Under the pieces are notes generated by a model, which did no database searches, was not told where the DNA came from, and saw only the letters and a list, made by a program, of their open reading frames with translations. From Colwellia sp. 75C3 (GTDB lineage Bacteria > Pseudomonadota > Gammaproteobacteria > Enterobacterales > Alteromonadaceae), in the NCBI RefSeq assembly GCF_002836255.1, contig NZ_PJAU01000056.1, positions 62,001-126,000 on the forward strand: DNA of 64,000 bases, written 5' to 3'. A program made the translations under genes and the position numbers. Below are positions 1 through 8,330 of the stretch, piece by piece (the stretch's first letter is position 1; each line of letters starts with the position of its first letter).

Positions 1-10
1 GGCGCAATGA

Positions 11-538
11 ATGTCAAAGTATTTAGTACTAACAGCGATGGGATCGGACAGAACTGGTTGTGTTAGTGAATTAACTAAATTAGCAAGTGAATGCGAATGT
101 AATATATTAGACAGCCGAATGGCCATTTTCGGCTCTGAATTTACCTTTATTATGTTGCTTACTGGTGATACCAGAGCGATTAATAAGATTGAAGCTAGAA
201 TTCCGAAACTTGCGCATAGTTTGGATTTAATCACTATGATGAAACGCACCTCTGGTCACAGAACTTTTGATTTAGTAAAACATTACCAAGCCGAATATTC
301 AGGTATCGACCAACCAGGCATTCTAAAATCAATGACCGCCTTCTTTGCCACACGTAAAATAGACATCTCTTCGTTAAAGTCAGAAATAGATCCGAAAACC
401 AACCATATGAGCGCCAATATCTTGTTTGCTCTAACTGAAAAAATTAGTATTGATGAGCTAGAGCGTGATTTCCTAGAGCTCTGTCAGCAAACCGACGTAC
501 AAGGTTGTATCAAAAAAGCCAATACTAACTTATTGTAG
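11..538 (+). CDS. gcvR: Glycine cleavage system transcriptional repressor GcvR (ACT-domain protein)
   Basis: A 175-residue protein made of two ACT-type regulatory domains (about residues 4-80 and 90-170) with no DNA-binding domain, as in the GcvR family. GcvR is known to bind the activator GcvA and, when glycine is low, to keep the glycine cleavage operon off. The N-terminal strand 'YLVLTAMGSDRTG' is the usual ACT opening. The start used is the ATG at 11; another ATG overlaps just upstream in a different frame. The next gene is bcp, 48 bp downstream, the same order as in E. coli, which supports the call. The domain assignment is seen in the sequence; the regulatory role is inferred from the family. 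Confidence 0.88.
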   Translation: MSKYLVLTAMGSDRTGCVSELTKLASECECNILDSRMAIFGSEFTFIMLLTGDTRAINKIEARIPKLAHSLDLITMMKRTSGHRTFDLVKHYQAEYSGIDQPGILKSMTAFFATRKIDISSLKSEIDPKTNHMSANILFALTEKISIDELERDFLELCQQTDVQGCIKKANTNLL

Positions 539-586
539 CTCTCAGCAATAATAACTTTAAAATAAACGAATAAAAGTGACCTTATT

Positions 587-1060
587 ATGAATACTCTAAA
601 CGTTGGTGATACCGCACCACTATTTACCCTAAACAATGAAAATGATGAGTCAATCTCATTGGCTGACTATATTGGTAAACAGCAAGTACTGGTATATTTT
701 TACCCTAAAGCGATGACTCCAGGTTGTACCGTTCAGGCGCAAGGGTTACGCGATATAAAGGCGGAACTTGCCGCCTTAAATACGGTTGTTTTTGGTATCA
801 GTCCTGATGAAGTAAAACGCCTAACTAAATTTTGCGAACGTGATAGCTTAAACTTTTCACTTTTATCTGATGTTGATCACCAAGTAGCCGATGAATTTGG
901 TGTTTGGGGTTTAAAGAAATTTATGGGTAAAGAATACGATGGTATTCATCGTTTAAGCTTCCTAATTGGCGTTGATGGAAAAATCAGCCATGTTTTCAAT
1001 AAATTTAAAACGAAAGAACATCATGATGTTGTTTTAGCTGTTTTAAATGAATTGAGTTAG
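587..1060 (+). CDS. bcp: Thiol peroxidase of the Bcp/PrxQ family, resolving cysteine replaced
   Basis: A 157-residue peroxiredoxin that should reduce hydrogen and organic peroxides in the cytoplasm using thioredoxin. The fold matches E. coli Bcp throughout: 'YFYPKAMTPGCT' carries the peroxidatic Cys47, with Pro40, Thr44 and the later 'SFLIGVDGKI' strand. The classic Bcp has a second cysteine five residues after the first; here that position is Gln52 (codon caa). The only other cysteine is Cys83. The enzyme therefore either uses Cys83, works as a 1-Cys enzyme, or resolves through an outside thiol. It follows gcvR as in E. coli and ends before a strong terminator. Family call is firm; the mechanism is open. 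Confidence 0.93.
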   Translation: MNTLNVGDTAPLFTLNNENDESISLADYIGKQQVLVYFYPKAMTPGCTVQAQGLRDIKAELAALNTVVFGISPDEVKRLTKFCERDSLNFSLLSDVDHQVADEFGVWGLKKFMGKEYDGIHRLSFLIGVDGKISHVFNKFKTKEHHDVVLAVLNELS

Positions 1061-1110
1061 TCGCTTAATAAGTATTTACAAGTGGCTAACTCAGCACTAA
1101 AAGAACAAAT

Positions 1111-1151
1111 AAAAAGCCCTAAGCTAGGTAATATTAGCTTAGGGCTTTTTT
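1111..1151 (+). terminator. Rho-independent terminator after bcp
   Basis: A long stem, AAGCCCTAAGCTA paired with TAGCTTAGGGCTT across an 8-nt loop, is followed by a run of T. It lies 50 bp after the bcp stop codon. The run of A on the left arm could let it work on the opposite strand too. Confidence 0.9.
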
Positions 1152-1155
1152 ACTT

Positions 1156-1210
1156 TATATACCCGCTCTACTTGAAGATGCTCAGGTTTCTCCAAAGGGC
1201 TGGTATATAT
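1156..1210. repeat. Short copy of the TATACCCG repeat family
   Basis: About 55 bp that begins TATATACCCGCTCTACTTGA and ends in CCAAAGGGCTGGTATATA. Both end segments recur in the larger element at 22548-22818, where the first appears as the right terminal repeat and the second as an internal segment. It sits between the bcp terminator and the end of mgsA. It looks like a deleted or minimal copy of a non-autonomous mobile repeat. Any function, such as an RNA hairpin, is unknown. Confidence 0.6.
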
Positions 1211-1256
1211 GAGCGACAGGAACTGATTAGGTCACTTTACTTATCACAGGTTGATT

Positions 1257-1721
1257 TTACTTCGTACGCTCAGTTAGGTAAGCAGCATAATCTGGAATTT
1301 CAATAAAACTTTCTTGTGTCATCAACTCTGAGTCCATTAGAAAGTTGGCCGTTGATTTATTGGTCGCTACGGGAATATTCCATACGGCAGCTAATCTTAA
1401 CAACGCTTTTACATCGGGATCATGGGGTACCGCATCTAACGGATCCCAGAAAAAAATCATCACATCAATCTCGCCTTCCGCGATTAATGCACCTAACTGT
1501 TGATCACCACCCATTGGGCCAGAGAATAAACACTTTACCGGTAGGCCAATAGCCGTACTTAATAAGGTTCCTGTGGTGCCGGTAGCGAATAAATGGTGAT
1601 ACTTTAAATCATCACTTCGCTTCTGTGCCCAAGCGATCAGATCAGCTTTTTTATTATCATGAGCAACAAGTGCCATACGCTTATGTGCTGGCATCAGTCT
1701 TTGGGTGTACGTTAATTCCAT
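1257..1721 (-). CDS. mgsA: Methylglyoxal synthase
   Basis: A 154-residue enzyme, the same size as E. coli MgsA (152), that converts dihydroxyacetone phosphate to methylglyoxal and phosphate, a bypass of lower glycolysis when phosphate is short. Visible signatures are 'ALVAHDNKK' (substrate-binding His/Asp/Lys), the 'GTTG' phosphate loop, '[11 protein letters not shown]' with the catalytic Asp, and '[17 protein letters not shown]' with the active-site His/Asp pair. It is read on the minus strand just after perM and may be cotranscribed with it (32 bp gap). Nothing in it looks degraded. Confidence 0.95.
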   Translation of the reverse strand: MELTYTQRLMPAHKRMALVAHDNKKADLIAWAQKRSDDLKYHHLFATGTTGTLLSTAIGLPVKCLFSGPMGGDQQLGALIAEGEIDVMIFFWDPLDAVPHDPDVKALLRLAAVWNIPVATNKSTANFLMDSELMTQESFIEIPDYAAYLTERTK

Positions 1722-1753
1722 ATTAGCTCCATGTTACTTGCTTTATAACTCGA

Positions 1754-2833
1754 CTATGATTGGGCTTCACTTGTACTTTCCGTATCCGGTATTGTCGGCC
1801 AAGCATTAATTACCGCCTTCACTAGGGTTGCTAGCGGAATGGCAAAAAATACGCCCCAAAAGCCCCATAAACCACCAAAAAATATTACTGCGATAATGAT
1901 AAGAACAGGATGTAAATTAACCGCTTCAGAAAAAAGTAACGGTACAATAACATTGCCATCCACGGCTTGAATTATTCCGTAAGCAAGCATAACGTAGCCA
2001 AACTCACTGCTAAATCCAAATTGAAAAAGTGCTACCAACAGGACTGGTAGGGTTACAACGGTAGCACCGACATAAGGCACAAGTACCGACAAACCAACTA
2101 AAACCCCTAATAATAGTGCATATTGTAAATCAAGGAACATAAAAGCAATTGTCGTTGATGTACCAACAATAAGAATTTCAATGACTTTACCACGGATATA
2201 ATTCAAAATTTGTTGGTTCATTTCTTGGCTTACCTTAATTGCCATACGACGTTCTTTAGGAAGGAAATGCGCAATACTGCTCATTAATTCTGTTTTATCT
2301 TTCAAGAAGAAAAATATCATTAGCGGCACAAGAATTAAGTAAACCATTAAAGCGACGATATCAGAAATGGAATTTAATGACGCTTTTAGTGCCACCTGCC
2401 CCCATTCAAGTAAATTATCATTTACTAGGACAATAAAACTTTCTATTTGAGCAACATCGACTAAGTCTGGATATTTTTCAGGTAAGGTCATTAAATAGAC
2501 TTGTACCTGGGTGATCATATGGGGTATTTCTTGCAATAAGTTACTGCTTTGTTTCCATATAATCGGCATTAACCCTAAGACCGCTAACAAGGAAAATCCT
2601 AGAAAAGTAACCACAACCACAACGGTTGCACTAGAGCGCGACATTGAGTTCTGCATTAGTTTATTGACCGGAAGGTCTAACAAGAAAGCTAATGCTATAG
2701 CGACAAATACCGGCATCAGTAGGCTACTAAACAAAGCAATAAACAATGCAATACAAATTAAAATAACAACCAGAGTGACCGCATGAGGGTCTGAGAATTT
2801 ACGGGTGTACCAATCACTAAATAACTTAAACAT
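1754..2833 (-). CDS. perM: PerM-type AI-2E family membrane transporter
   Basis: A 359-residue inner-membrane protein of the AI-2E exporter/PerM family. Hydrophobic segments lie at about residues 18-70, 73-95, 155-180 and in a dense C-terminal block (about 215-340), consistent with roughly eight membrane spans. The C-terminal segments with 'VPYVGATVV' and 'GLWGFWGVFFAIPLA' are typical. Members are described variously as autoinducer-2 exporters or Na+/H+ antiporters; the substrate here cannot be read from sequence. In E. coli perM lies next to bepA and yfgD, and here bepA is only two genes away, which supports perM. The gene is 6 bp downstream of the TusA-like gene, so the two form an operon. 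Confidence 0.85.
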   Translation of the reverse strand: MFKLFSDWYTRKFSDPHAVTLVVILICIALFIALFSSLLMPVFVAIALAFLLDLPVNKLMQNSMSRSSATVVVVVTFLGFSLLAVLGLMPIIWKQSSNLLQEIPHMITQVQVYLMTLPEKYPDLVDVAQIESFIVLVNDNLLEWGQVALKASLNSISDIVALMVYLILVPLMIFFFLKDKTELMSSIAHFLPKERRMAIKVSQEMNQQILNYIRGKVIEILIVGTSTTIAFMFLDLQYALLLGVLVGLSVLVPYVGATVVTLPVLLVALFQFGFSSEFGYVMLAYGIIQAVDGNVIVPLLFSEAVNLHPVLIIIAVIFFGGLWGFWGVFFAIPLATLVKAVINAWPTIPDTESTSEAQS

Positions 2834-2839
2834 AACTAC

Positions 2840-3088
2840 CTATTTCTTTAATTTGTGCTCATTGCGCTTGAGTGCATCGATTGTTAGCTCTACGATACCA
2901 TTTTCAATAGCATGTTCTCGATAACAATACCCCTGTTTATCCAATAACTTAGGAATATCACTAATAGAACCGATATCATCAATGCTAATTATACATTGAT
3001 CGCTACCTTGCATTTTTTTTAGTAACAAACGTAAATTGACTAAAGGTACAGGACATTTTTCCCCGCTACCATCATATTTATAAATCAT
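2840..3088 (-). CDS. TusA/SirA-like sulfur-carrier family protein
   Basis: An 82-residue small protein with the TusA-family hallmark 'KCPVPLVNLRLLLKKM' (C-P-x-P at about residues 12-15), whose cysteine in true TusA carries persulfide sulfur for tRNA thiolation. The family fold (beta-alpha-beta-alpha-beta-beta) fits the length. It is first in a minus-strand operon with perM and is divergent from the gene at 3224. Several TusA-like paralogs next to membrane proteins act in selenium or sulfur handling rather than tRNA thiolation, so the specific role is not assigned. Confidence 0.8.
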   Translation of the reverse strand: MIYKYDGSGEKCPVPLVNLRLLLKKMQGSDQCIISIDDIGSISDIPKLLDKQGYCYREHAIENGIVELTIDALKRNEHKLKK

Positions 3089-3158
3089 ATAATCTTAAAA
3101 CATCGCTTTAATTTAATTCACTAATTTGCGACAATTAATCCATTGTGCTAATTCAAGT

Positions 3159-3164
3159 TATAAT
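3159..3164 (+). promoter_or_regulatory. Likely -10 element (TATAAT) for the gene at 3224
   Basis: A perfect TATAAT lies in the 87-bp gap between the divergent TusA-like gene and the downstream open frame. No good -35 box is visible (best match TTAATC at an 18-bp spacing). A transcript starting near 3171 would leave almost no leader before an ATG at 3176, and this favours the later start at 3224. Confidence 0.45.
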
Positions 3165-3223
3165 AGCCTACCTCTATGGGGAAGTCTTATGAAAATCAAT
3201 TTTTTGCTAGGAATATTAATAAA

Positions 3224-3832
3224 ATGAGTTCATTAAGCCGAACTGCTAACTTAAAAGAAATCAATGCATATAAAAAGAAAATTAACTGGGGTGAAACGTC
3301 AGCTATTTATCACCTATTTTCTTCGTCTTTAGGTGATTTAGACGGCATACTAACGCATGGGTTTGATAGTGCCTATAAACAAATTTTAAACCCAAACTCA
3401 TGGAACTTACCCCTGTTAGGTGCAAGCAAAAATACTGATGGTAGTATTCACGTAAAAAACAAGCCACAAATTAGCTTGCGTCATGAGTTCAGTGACATGG
3501 GCTACGAGTTGCATTGTTTCCCGGTTATTGATGGTGAAGTTGTCTCTATGAGCATGCTTAAGAAAGGCAACTGTCCTTTTAATAATTGGTTACCTGAAAA
3601 AATGCAATTGCTCTTTCGCATTAATAGCTTAATTGCTTTCGCGATTCACTGTTTTCAACACGGTGATGATGCAGATATGGCACTCTTAAAATTCGCGCAC
3701 TACAAAGTTGAACAATTGATTACAATTTTGAGCGAATCTTTTCAAATTATTACGGTCAAAGGTTATAGTATTGCCGAGTTTTACCAAGAAATTGCTAAAA
3801 GAAATGGTAATATCCTTACTCAAGAAGCCTAA
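3224..3832 (+). CDS. Conserved-looking hypothetical protein
   Basis: A protein of about 202 residues that I do not recognise. It is soluble-looking, with no signal peptide or membrane span, and has many His, Cys and aromatic residues in the middle ('LHCFPVIDG', 'FAIHCFQHGDDADM'). I chose the ATG at 3224: it has AGGA 11 bp upstream and a leader of about 50 nt from the likely transcription start. An upstream in-frame ATG at 3176 would add 16 residues but sits only a few bases from that start. It lies 40 bp before bepA and may be cotranscribed with it. The middle 'HEFSDMGYELHCFPVIDGEV' suggests a ligand-binding fold, but this is only an impression. Confidence 0.65.
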   Translation: MSSLSRTANLKEINAYKKKINWGETSAIYHLFSSSLGDLDGILTHGFDSAYKQILNPNSWNLPLLGASKNTDGSIHVKNKPQISLRHEFSDMGYELHCFPVIDGEVVSMSMLKKGNCPFNNWLPEKMQLLFRINSLIAFAIHCFQHGDDADMALLKFAHYKVEQLITILSESFQIITVKGYSIAEFYQEIAKRNGNILTQEA

Positions 3833-3872
3833 GTGGGCTTAATCACTTCAATTATGACCATAGGATGTAATA

Positions 3873-5342
3873 TTGTTTAACCTAAAACCCATGTTTATTA
3901 CCTTGTTACTAACATTAGGTATTGCTACAGCGACTAGTTTTAATGCTAGCGCCATCGATAATCAGAACAACAAAAATAAATTACCTGATATAGGTATTTC
4001 TGGTTACAGCGTATTATCAACCGATAAAGAGCCTCAAATTGGTCAAGCGATGATGCGCCAATTACGTGGTTCACAACCACTCGTTCAAGATCCTGTGCTC
4101 ATTGAATACATCAATCACTTAGGCAATACCTTAGTGAAAAATGCTGAAGGAGTTAATTATGCTTTTGAATTTTTCCTTATCAATAATAAAGAATTAAACG
4201 CTTTTGCATTTTTTGGCGGTCATGTAGGTATTCACAGTGGTTTAGTAACCACTGCTGACACCGAAAGTGAATTAGCGTCGGTTATTGCGCATGAAATATC
4301 TCACGTTACCCAGCGCCATTTAGCACGTCGCTTAGAATCACAAAGCCAAACCCAAAGTTTAACCATGGCAGCTATGCTTTCTAGTGTGCTACTTACTTTA
4401 GTTAATCCTACGGTAGGTATGGCAGCGCTTACGGCTAGTATGGCCGTAACACAACAAGCGAGTATTAACTACACACGCGGTAACGAAAAAGAAGCTGACC
4501 GAGTTGGTATTGCCTTGTTAGCCAGTAGTAATTTTGATCCCCAAGGTGCGGCAAGCTTTTTTAGCAAAATGTCGACTAAATATCGCTATGCTAGTAAACC
4601 ACCAGCCATGTTACTGACTCATCCATTACCAGAATCACGTATAGCCGATGCTCGCCAACGAGCTTTAAATTATCCAGCAAGACCACTACCACCTAGCCTA
4701 GGTTTTGAACTCACTAAAGCGAGATTAAAGGCTCGCTACCAAGGCGATGCAAAATCAAACATAGCATTTTTTAAGCAACAAATAGCTAAAAAACGCTATG
4801 CCATCAAAGATGCTGCGCAATATGGTTTAGCCCTAGCCTATTTTGAAGACAAACAAACGATTGAAGCTTTACAGTTATTAGAGGCATTAAAGCAAAAGGA
4901 CAAAAGTAATTTATTTTATGTCGATGCGTTAACGGATGTCTACATAGCAAATGACCAAGCAACTAAAGCGGTCAAAATGCTTGAGCAATTAAATTTATTC
5001 ATGCCTAACAACCAAGTTGTGAGTTTGAACTATGCCAACGCTCTGCTCAAAGTTAAAGAATATGACCTTGCAGCACAAATATTACAAGACTTTTTGTTAG
5101 TCAATCCCGGTAACTTTATCGCTTATGATATATTAACCACTTTATACCGTACTCAAAAGAAAACCGGCTTAATGCATATGAGTAAAGCTGAAGTATTTGC
5201 TTTACTTGGCGCTTATCCAAAAGCAGTTGACGAATTACAAACCAGTTATGGATTTCTTGAAGAGCAACCTTTAATGCAAAGAAGAGTAAAGGCCCGTATC
5301 TTACAACTACAAGAACAAGAAAATCGTTTAAAACGCTTATAG
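3873..5342 (+). CDS. bepA: BepA-type periplasmic M48 metalloprotease with TPR repeats
   Basis: A 489-residue protein. Residues 1-27 form a signal peptide ending near 'FNASA'. The M48 zinc protease domain follows (about 45-270), with the zinc motif HEISH at 140-144 and the third ligand in 'NEKEADRVG'. A TPR region (about 290-480) binds partners. BepA is known in E. coli as an outer-membrane quality-control chaperone/protease acting on LptD and BamA. The start used is a TTG at 3873 with TAGGAT just upstream; an ATG at 3891 would shorten the signal peptide. The ArsC-like gene follows as yfgD does in E. coli. Confidence 0.9.
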   Translation: MFNLKPMFITLLLTLGIATATSFNASAIDNQNNKNKLPDIGISGYSVLSTDKEPQIGQAMMRQLRGSQPLVQDPVLIEYINHLGNTLVKNAEGVNYAFEFFLINNKELNAFAFFGGHVGIHSGLVTTADTESELASVIAHEISHVTQRHLARRLESQSQTQSLTMAAMLSSVLLTLVNPTVGMAALTASMAVTQQASINYTRGNEKEADRVGIALLASSNFDPQGAASFFSKMSTKYRYASKPPAMLLTHPLPESRIADARQRALNYPARPLPPSLGFELTKARLKARYQGDAKSNIAFFKQQIAKKRYAIKDAAQYGLALAYFEDKQTIEALQLLEALKQKDKSNLFYVDALTDVYIANDQATKAVKMLEQLNLFMPNNQVVSLNYANALLKVKEYDLAAQILQDFLLVNPGNFIAYDILTTLYRTQKKTGLMHMSKAEVFALLGAYPKAVDELQTSYGFLEEQPLMQRRVKARILQLQEQENRLKRL

Positions 5343-5411
5343 TCTTGTTATTAGCATTTAATTACCATGTAATGACCGTTTAACTATCATTAAATTAGCA
5401 AAGGAAAACCA

Positions 5412-5762
5412 ATGTTCACTATCTATCACAATCCTAGATGTTCTAAAAGTCGTCAAACTTTAGCATTACTCGAAGATCAAGCACAAAAGACTAACCAAGA
5501 CATTAGTATTGTTGAATATTTAAAAACACCACTGTCTCATGATGACATTAGACAACTATTAGTACAGCTTGATTGCTCAGTACTTAACATGATGCGCGTT
5601 AAAGAAGCTGAATTTTCTGAGCAAAACTTGAAAGGTGCTAATGATGAAGTGCTAATTAACGCTATGGCTAATACACCAAAGTTAGTTGAACGCCCTATTG
5701 TAACCAATGGCAGCAAAGCTATCATCGGTCGCCCGCCAGAGAATGTTTTAGATTTCTTTTAA
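5412..5762 (+). CDS. ArsC-family thiol reductase (YfgD type)
   Basis: A 116-residue ArsC-like thioredoxin-fold protein. The N-terminal 'HNPRCSKSRQTLALLE' carries the catalytic cysteine, and arginines in 'MMRVKEAEF', 'ERPIV' and 'GRPPENVLDFF' match those that hold arsenate in ArsC. This supports reductase chemistry, with glutathione/glutaredoxin as donor, but there is no ars operon, efflux pump or ArsR nearby. The position next to bepA matches E. coli yfgD, a paralog whose real substrate is not certain. A role in arsenate resistance should not be assumed. Confidence 0.88.
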   Translation: MFTIYHNPRCSKSRQTLALLEDQAQKTNQDISIVEYLKTPLSHDDIRQLLVQLDCSVLNMMRVKEAEFSEQNLKGANDEVLINAMANTPKLVERPIVTNGSKAIIGRPPENVLDFF

Positions 5763-5804
5763 TCATACAATCCAGTTAACCTATTAAAATATATAAGCAG
5801 CCCA

Positions 5805-6212
5805 ATGAATAAACAAAGAATGACAACGAGTAACTACAAAAAAGTAGCCCTAACAGGATACTTTTCATTACTCATCTTCATGCCCTTATGGCTAATCCTT
5901 CTCAGTCCCAGCGAGAGTCTAAGTGTTTCTACCTCTTTATTGTTATTTACTCTGCCATTACTGTTTCCGTTAAAAGGTATGTTACAAGGCAACCCTTTTA
6001 CTTATGCTTGGTCTAACTTTATTGTATTAATCTACTTTTTACATAGCTTAACGACACTCTGGGTATTGCCTGCAGACAGAATATGGGCCATATTAGAGTT
6101 GATATTTGCTAGTACTATGTTTTTTGGTGCCACTTATTATGCTAAATTCCGTGGTCAGGAACTTGGTCTGAGTATCCGAAAAAAGAAAAACGTAGATTCA
6201 GATAATAAATAG
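5805..6212 (+). CDS. DUF2069 family inner-membrane protein
   Basis: A 135-residue protein with about four membrane segments (roughly residues 15-36, 43-57, 65-88 and 92-112) and a basic C-terminal tail ('IRKKKNVDSD'). The pattern 'LFPLKGMLQGNPFTYAWSNF' followed by a short hydrophobic run matches the DUF2069 family, which sits by yfgD/wrbA in many gammaproteobacteria. Function is unknown. It is 42 bp from the ArsC-like gene and 41 bp from the lipoprotein downstream, so it may be part of a long plus-strand transcript. Confidence 0.75.
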   Translation: MNKQRMTTSNYKKVALTGYFSLLIFMPLWLILLSPSESLSVSTSLLLFTLPLLFPLKGMLQGNPFTYAWSNFIVLIYFLHSLTTLWVLPADRIWAILELIFASTMFFGATYYAKFRGQELGLSIRKKKNVDSDNK

Positions 6213-6253
6213 ATCTACCCGTTTTTTCTCGAAAAATAACAAGGAAGAAGTGA

Positions 6254-8194
6254 ATGCGCATAAATATTGTAAACGTCTACTTATTACTCTCATTGGCACT
6301 CATCACGTTATTAGCAGCGTGTAATGGTAATTCTTTTAATGAAACGGATTACTCAGTGGATAGCATAATACAGTTGGATGAAACACAAAATATTAATCAA
6401 GGCATAGATCTTCTTCTTCACTATCCTAATGACAGTTTAAGTAATATTAGCTGGAAGCAAACCGCTGGGGAGCCAGTTACGATTTTAGCTAAAACAAGTA
6501 AAGTAGTTTCATTTACTCCTAGTCTTCCAGGCGATTACAGTTTTAGTGTCACTTTCACGCTTAATAATGAACTTGAAAAAACCTTGGACAAAAGTATATC
6601 TGTCACTGAAGACTCCCATAAAGTCACTAACCGTTTATCTCATGTGGCACTAGCTGACAACAAGGTATCATTTCGAAGTGAAATAGACGCAACGATTGAT
6701 GCAGATACTTTAGTATGGCAACAAGTTTCTGGTCCTAGTGTTACCTTAACCACAGAAAATACTAACGGTGAACTCGCTATATTTTTTGATGCGCCAAACG
6801 TTAGCCTAGATACCATCATTGTATTTAATGTTACAGCCTCTGATGTAGATAACACCACTTACAGTGATAAAGTCGCAGTATTAGTAGAGCCTGCTGCTGC
6901 AATTGGAAGTAATGCTTATTTTTCAGACCGTAAAGCCTCAGTTTTTGCCTATAACAGCAATAGCCCTTATGCTGATAACCTAGTTGCTTGTGTTTACTCT
7001 AATACCTTAAGCAGCTCGTGTACTTTAGCGAAAACACCGCTATTAGCAGAAGAAGTTAAAAGCGTTTCAACTGCACCATCAATAGAAAACATTATGGATC
7101 GCGTTGTTGTTTCACATCGATGGATGGGTGATCGCTTTAAAGAATATTTGACCAATAATGATACTAACAACGATATAAAAAACTTGTTAAGAGCAACAAC
7201 GGCAATCGTTATCTCTTATGATGTGCGTCCTTCATTTTATTGGGCTGCCACAGGCGCCATATATTTAGACGCAGAAAACTTTTGGTTAACTCCTCAAGAA
7301 CGAGATACTATTAATGAAGCGCCTGATTTTAGGGCTGATTTTGGTAACGACTTACAATTCGTGATGCCGTGGCGCTATGTCAAAGATAATGACTATGCTA
7401 GTTTCAGTTACAGTAAATCATCCCGGGTTACTCGAACAGCATCCGAGGGTTTATTTCGCTTAACATCACTGATGTACCATGAACTCGCTCATGCCAATGA
7501 TTTTTTCCCAAGTAATGAATGGTATGTGCATAATAGCAGCCAACGAGTGCTTGATGCTGCTGTCAGTACAAATTTCGAGTCAGATGAATTGGCTATTACC
7601 TTGCCATTAGCAAGCCAAGAGATGCGTAATTTGGGCCAAGTGAGCTTTGCTGGTGAGACAGCAAATGAAACGCAAAAAGATTATTTACCTATAGATATAA
7701 AAGGATTTTTCAGTCCTGATCGTGCCTCAGACTTTTATGCTTACTCAAGTCTACGTGAAGATTACGCCATGTTATTTGAAGAGTTAATGATGCAAAACCG
7801 CTTTGCGGTAATACGTGATGTTGCTATCACGAACCAGCCCACAGGTGAAAACATTTCCGCTGCTGATTATATTGTCACTTGGGGACAACGTGGCCGCATT
7901 GGAGACGATAAATTAAGAGCTAGAGTCCTTTTTAGCGCCAGTCGAGTATTGCCTGAATTTGACAGTCAAGCTGCAATGAACTTAGTTACAACGCCTATTG
8001 AAATGGTTGAAGGAGATAGCTGGATTGATAATTTAACCATTAGTCCAAGCGAACCAACTCTGAGTAATTTAATAAAACAGCTGAAAAGTTATACTAATCC
8101 TGACGACTTTACCCGTTCATCATCAAAAGATGTTAAAACACAGCCAGTAAATAACTTTAACCGCTATTATCAAAAACCGTTACCTGTTCATTAG
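6254..8194 (+). CDS. Large lipoprotein with Ig-like region and HExxH metallopeptidase motif
   Basis: A 646-residue exported protein. The N-terminus has a lipoprotein signal ending 'LLAAC', so it should be acylated and anchored, probably in the outer membrane. Residues about 40-220 look like two PKD/REJ-type beta-sandwich repeats ('WKQTAGEPVTI', 'WQQVSGPSVTL'). The C-terminal part contains HELAH at 409-413, a zinc-protease motif, and a later 'FEE' at 508-510 that could give the third ligand. I do not recognise the family. The motif is seen; protease activity is inference. It ends at a bidirectional terminator facing hda. Confidence 0.75.
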   Translation: MRINIVNVYLLLSLALITLLAACNGNSFNETDYSVDSIIQLDETQNINQGIDLLLHYPNDSLSNISWKQTAGEPVTILAKTSKVVSFTPSLPGDYSFSVTFTLNNELEKTLDKSISVTEDSHKVTNRLSHVALADNKVSFRSEIDATIDADTLVWQQVSGPSVTLTTENTNGELAIFFDAPNVSLDTIIVFNVTASDVDNTTYSDKVAVLVEPAAAIGSNAYFSDRKASVFAYNSNSPYADNLVACVYSNTLSSSCTLAKTPLLAEEVKSVSTAPSIENIMDRVVVSHRWMGDRFKEYLTNNDTNNDIKNLLRATTAIVISYDVRPSFYWAATGAIYLDAENFWLTPQERDTINEAPDFRADFGNDLQFVMPWRYVKDNDYASFSYSKSSRVTRTASEGLFRLTSLMYHELAHANDFFPSNEWYVHNSSQRVLDAAVSTNFESDELAITLPLASQEMRNLGQVSFAGETANETQKDYLPIDIKGFFSPDRASDFYAYSSLREDYAMLFEELMMQNRFAVIRDVAITNQPTGENISAADYIVTWGQRGRIGDDKLRARVLFSASRVLPEFDSQAAMNLVTTPIEMVEGDSWIDNLTISPSEPTLSNLIKQLKSYTNPDDFTRSSSKDVKTQPVNNFNRYYQKPLPVH

Positions 8195-8266
8195 CTGTAA
8201 CGATTAGGACCTGTGAATAATACATCGACTTAGTATTATTGCTACGACTCTAAATACTACTCAAAC

Positions 8267-8297
8267 AAAAAACGCGACTGATTTAGTCGCGTTTTTT
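8267..8297. terminator. Bidirectional terminator between lipoprotein gene and hda
   Basis: AACGCGACT pairs with AGTCGCGTT around a short loop, flanked by A4 on the left and T6 on the right. It lies between convergent genes and can serve both strands. Confidence 0.9.
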
Positions 8298-8330
8298 ATT
8301 TTGTAAGGTCCATTTTTTCGATAATATTAC

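Noticed and set aside
1082-1306. Open frame of 74 codons on the plus strand after bcp
   Set aside because: It runs through the bcp terminator, the repeat copy and into the mgsA 3' end; no good start or family resemblance.
5412-5762. Arsenic resistance island around the ArsC-like gene
   Set aside because: No ArsR, ArsB or Acr3 gene nearby; synteny with E. coli yfgD explains the location.
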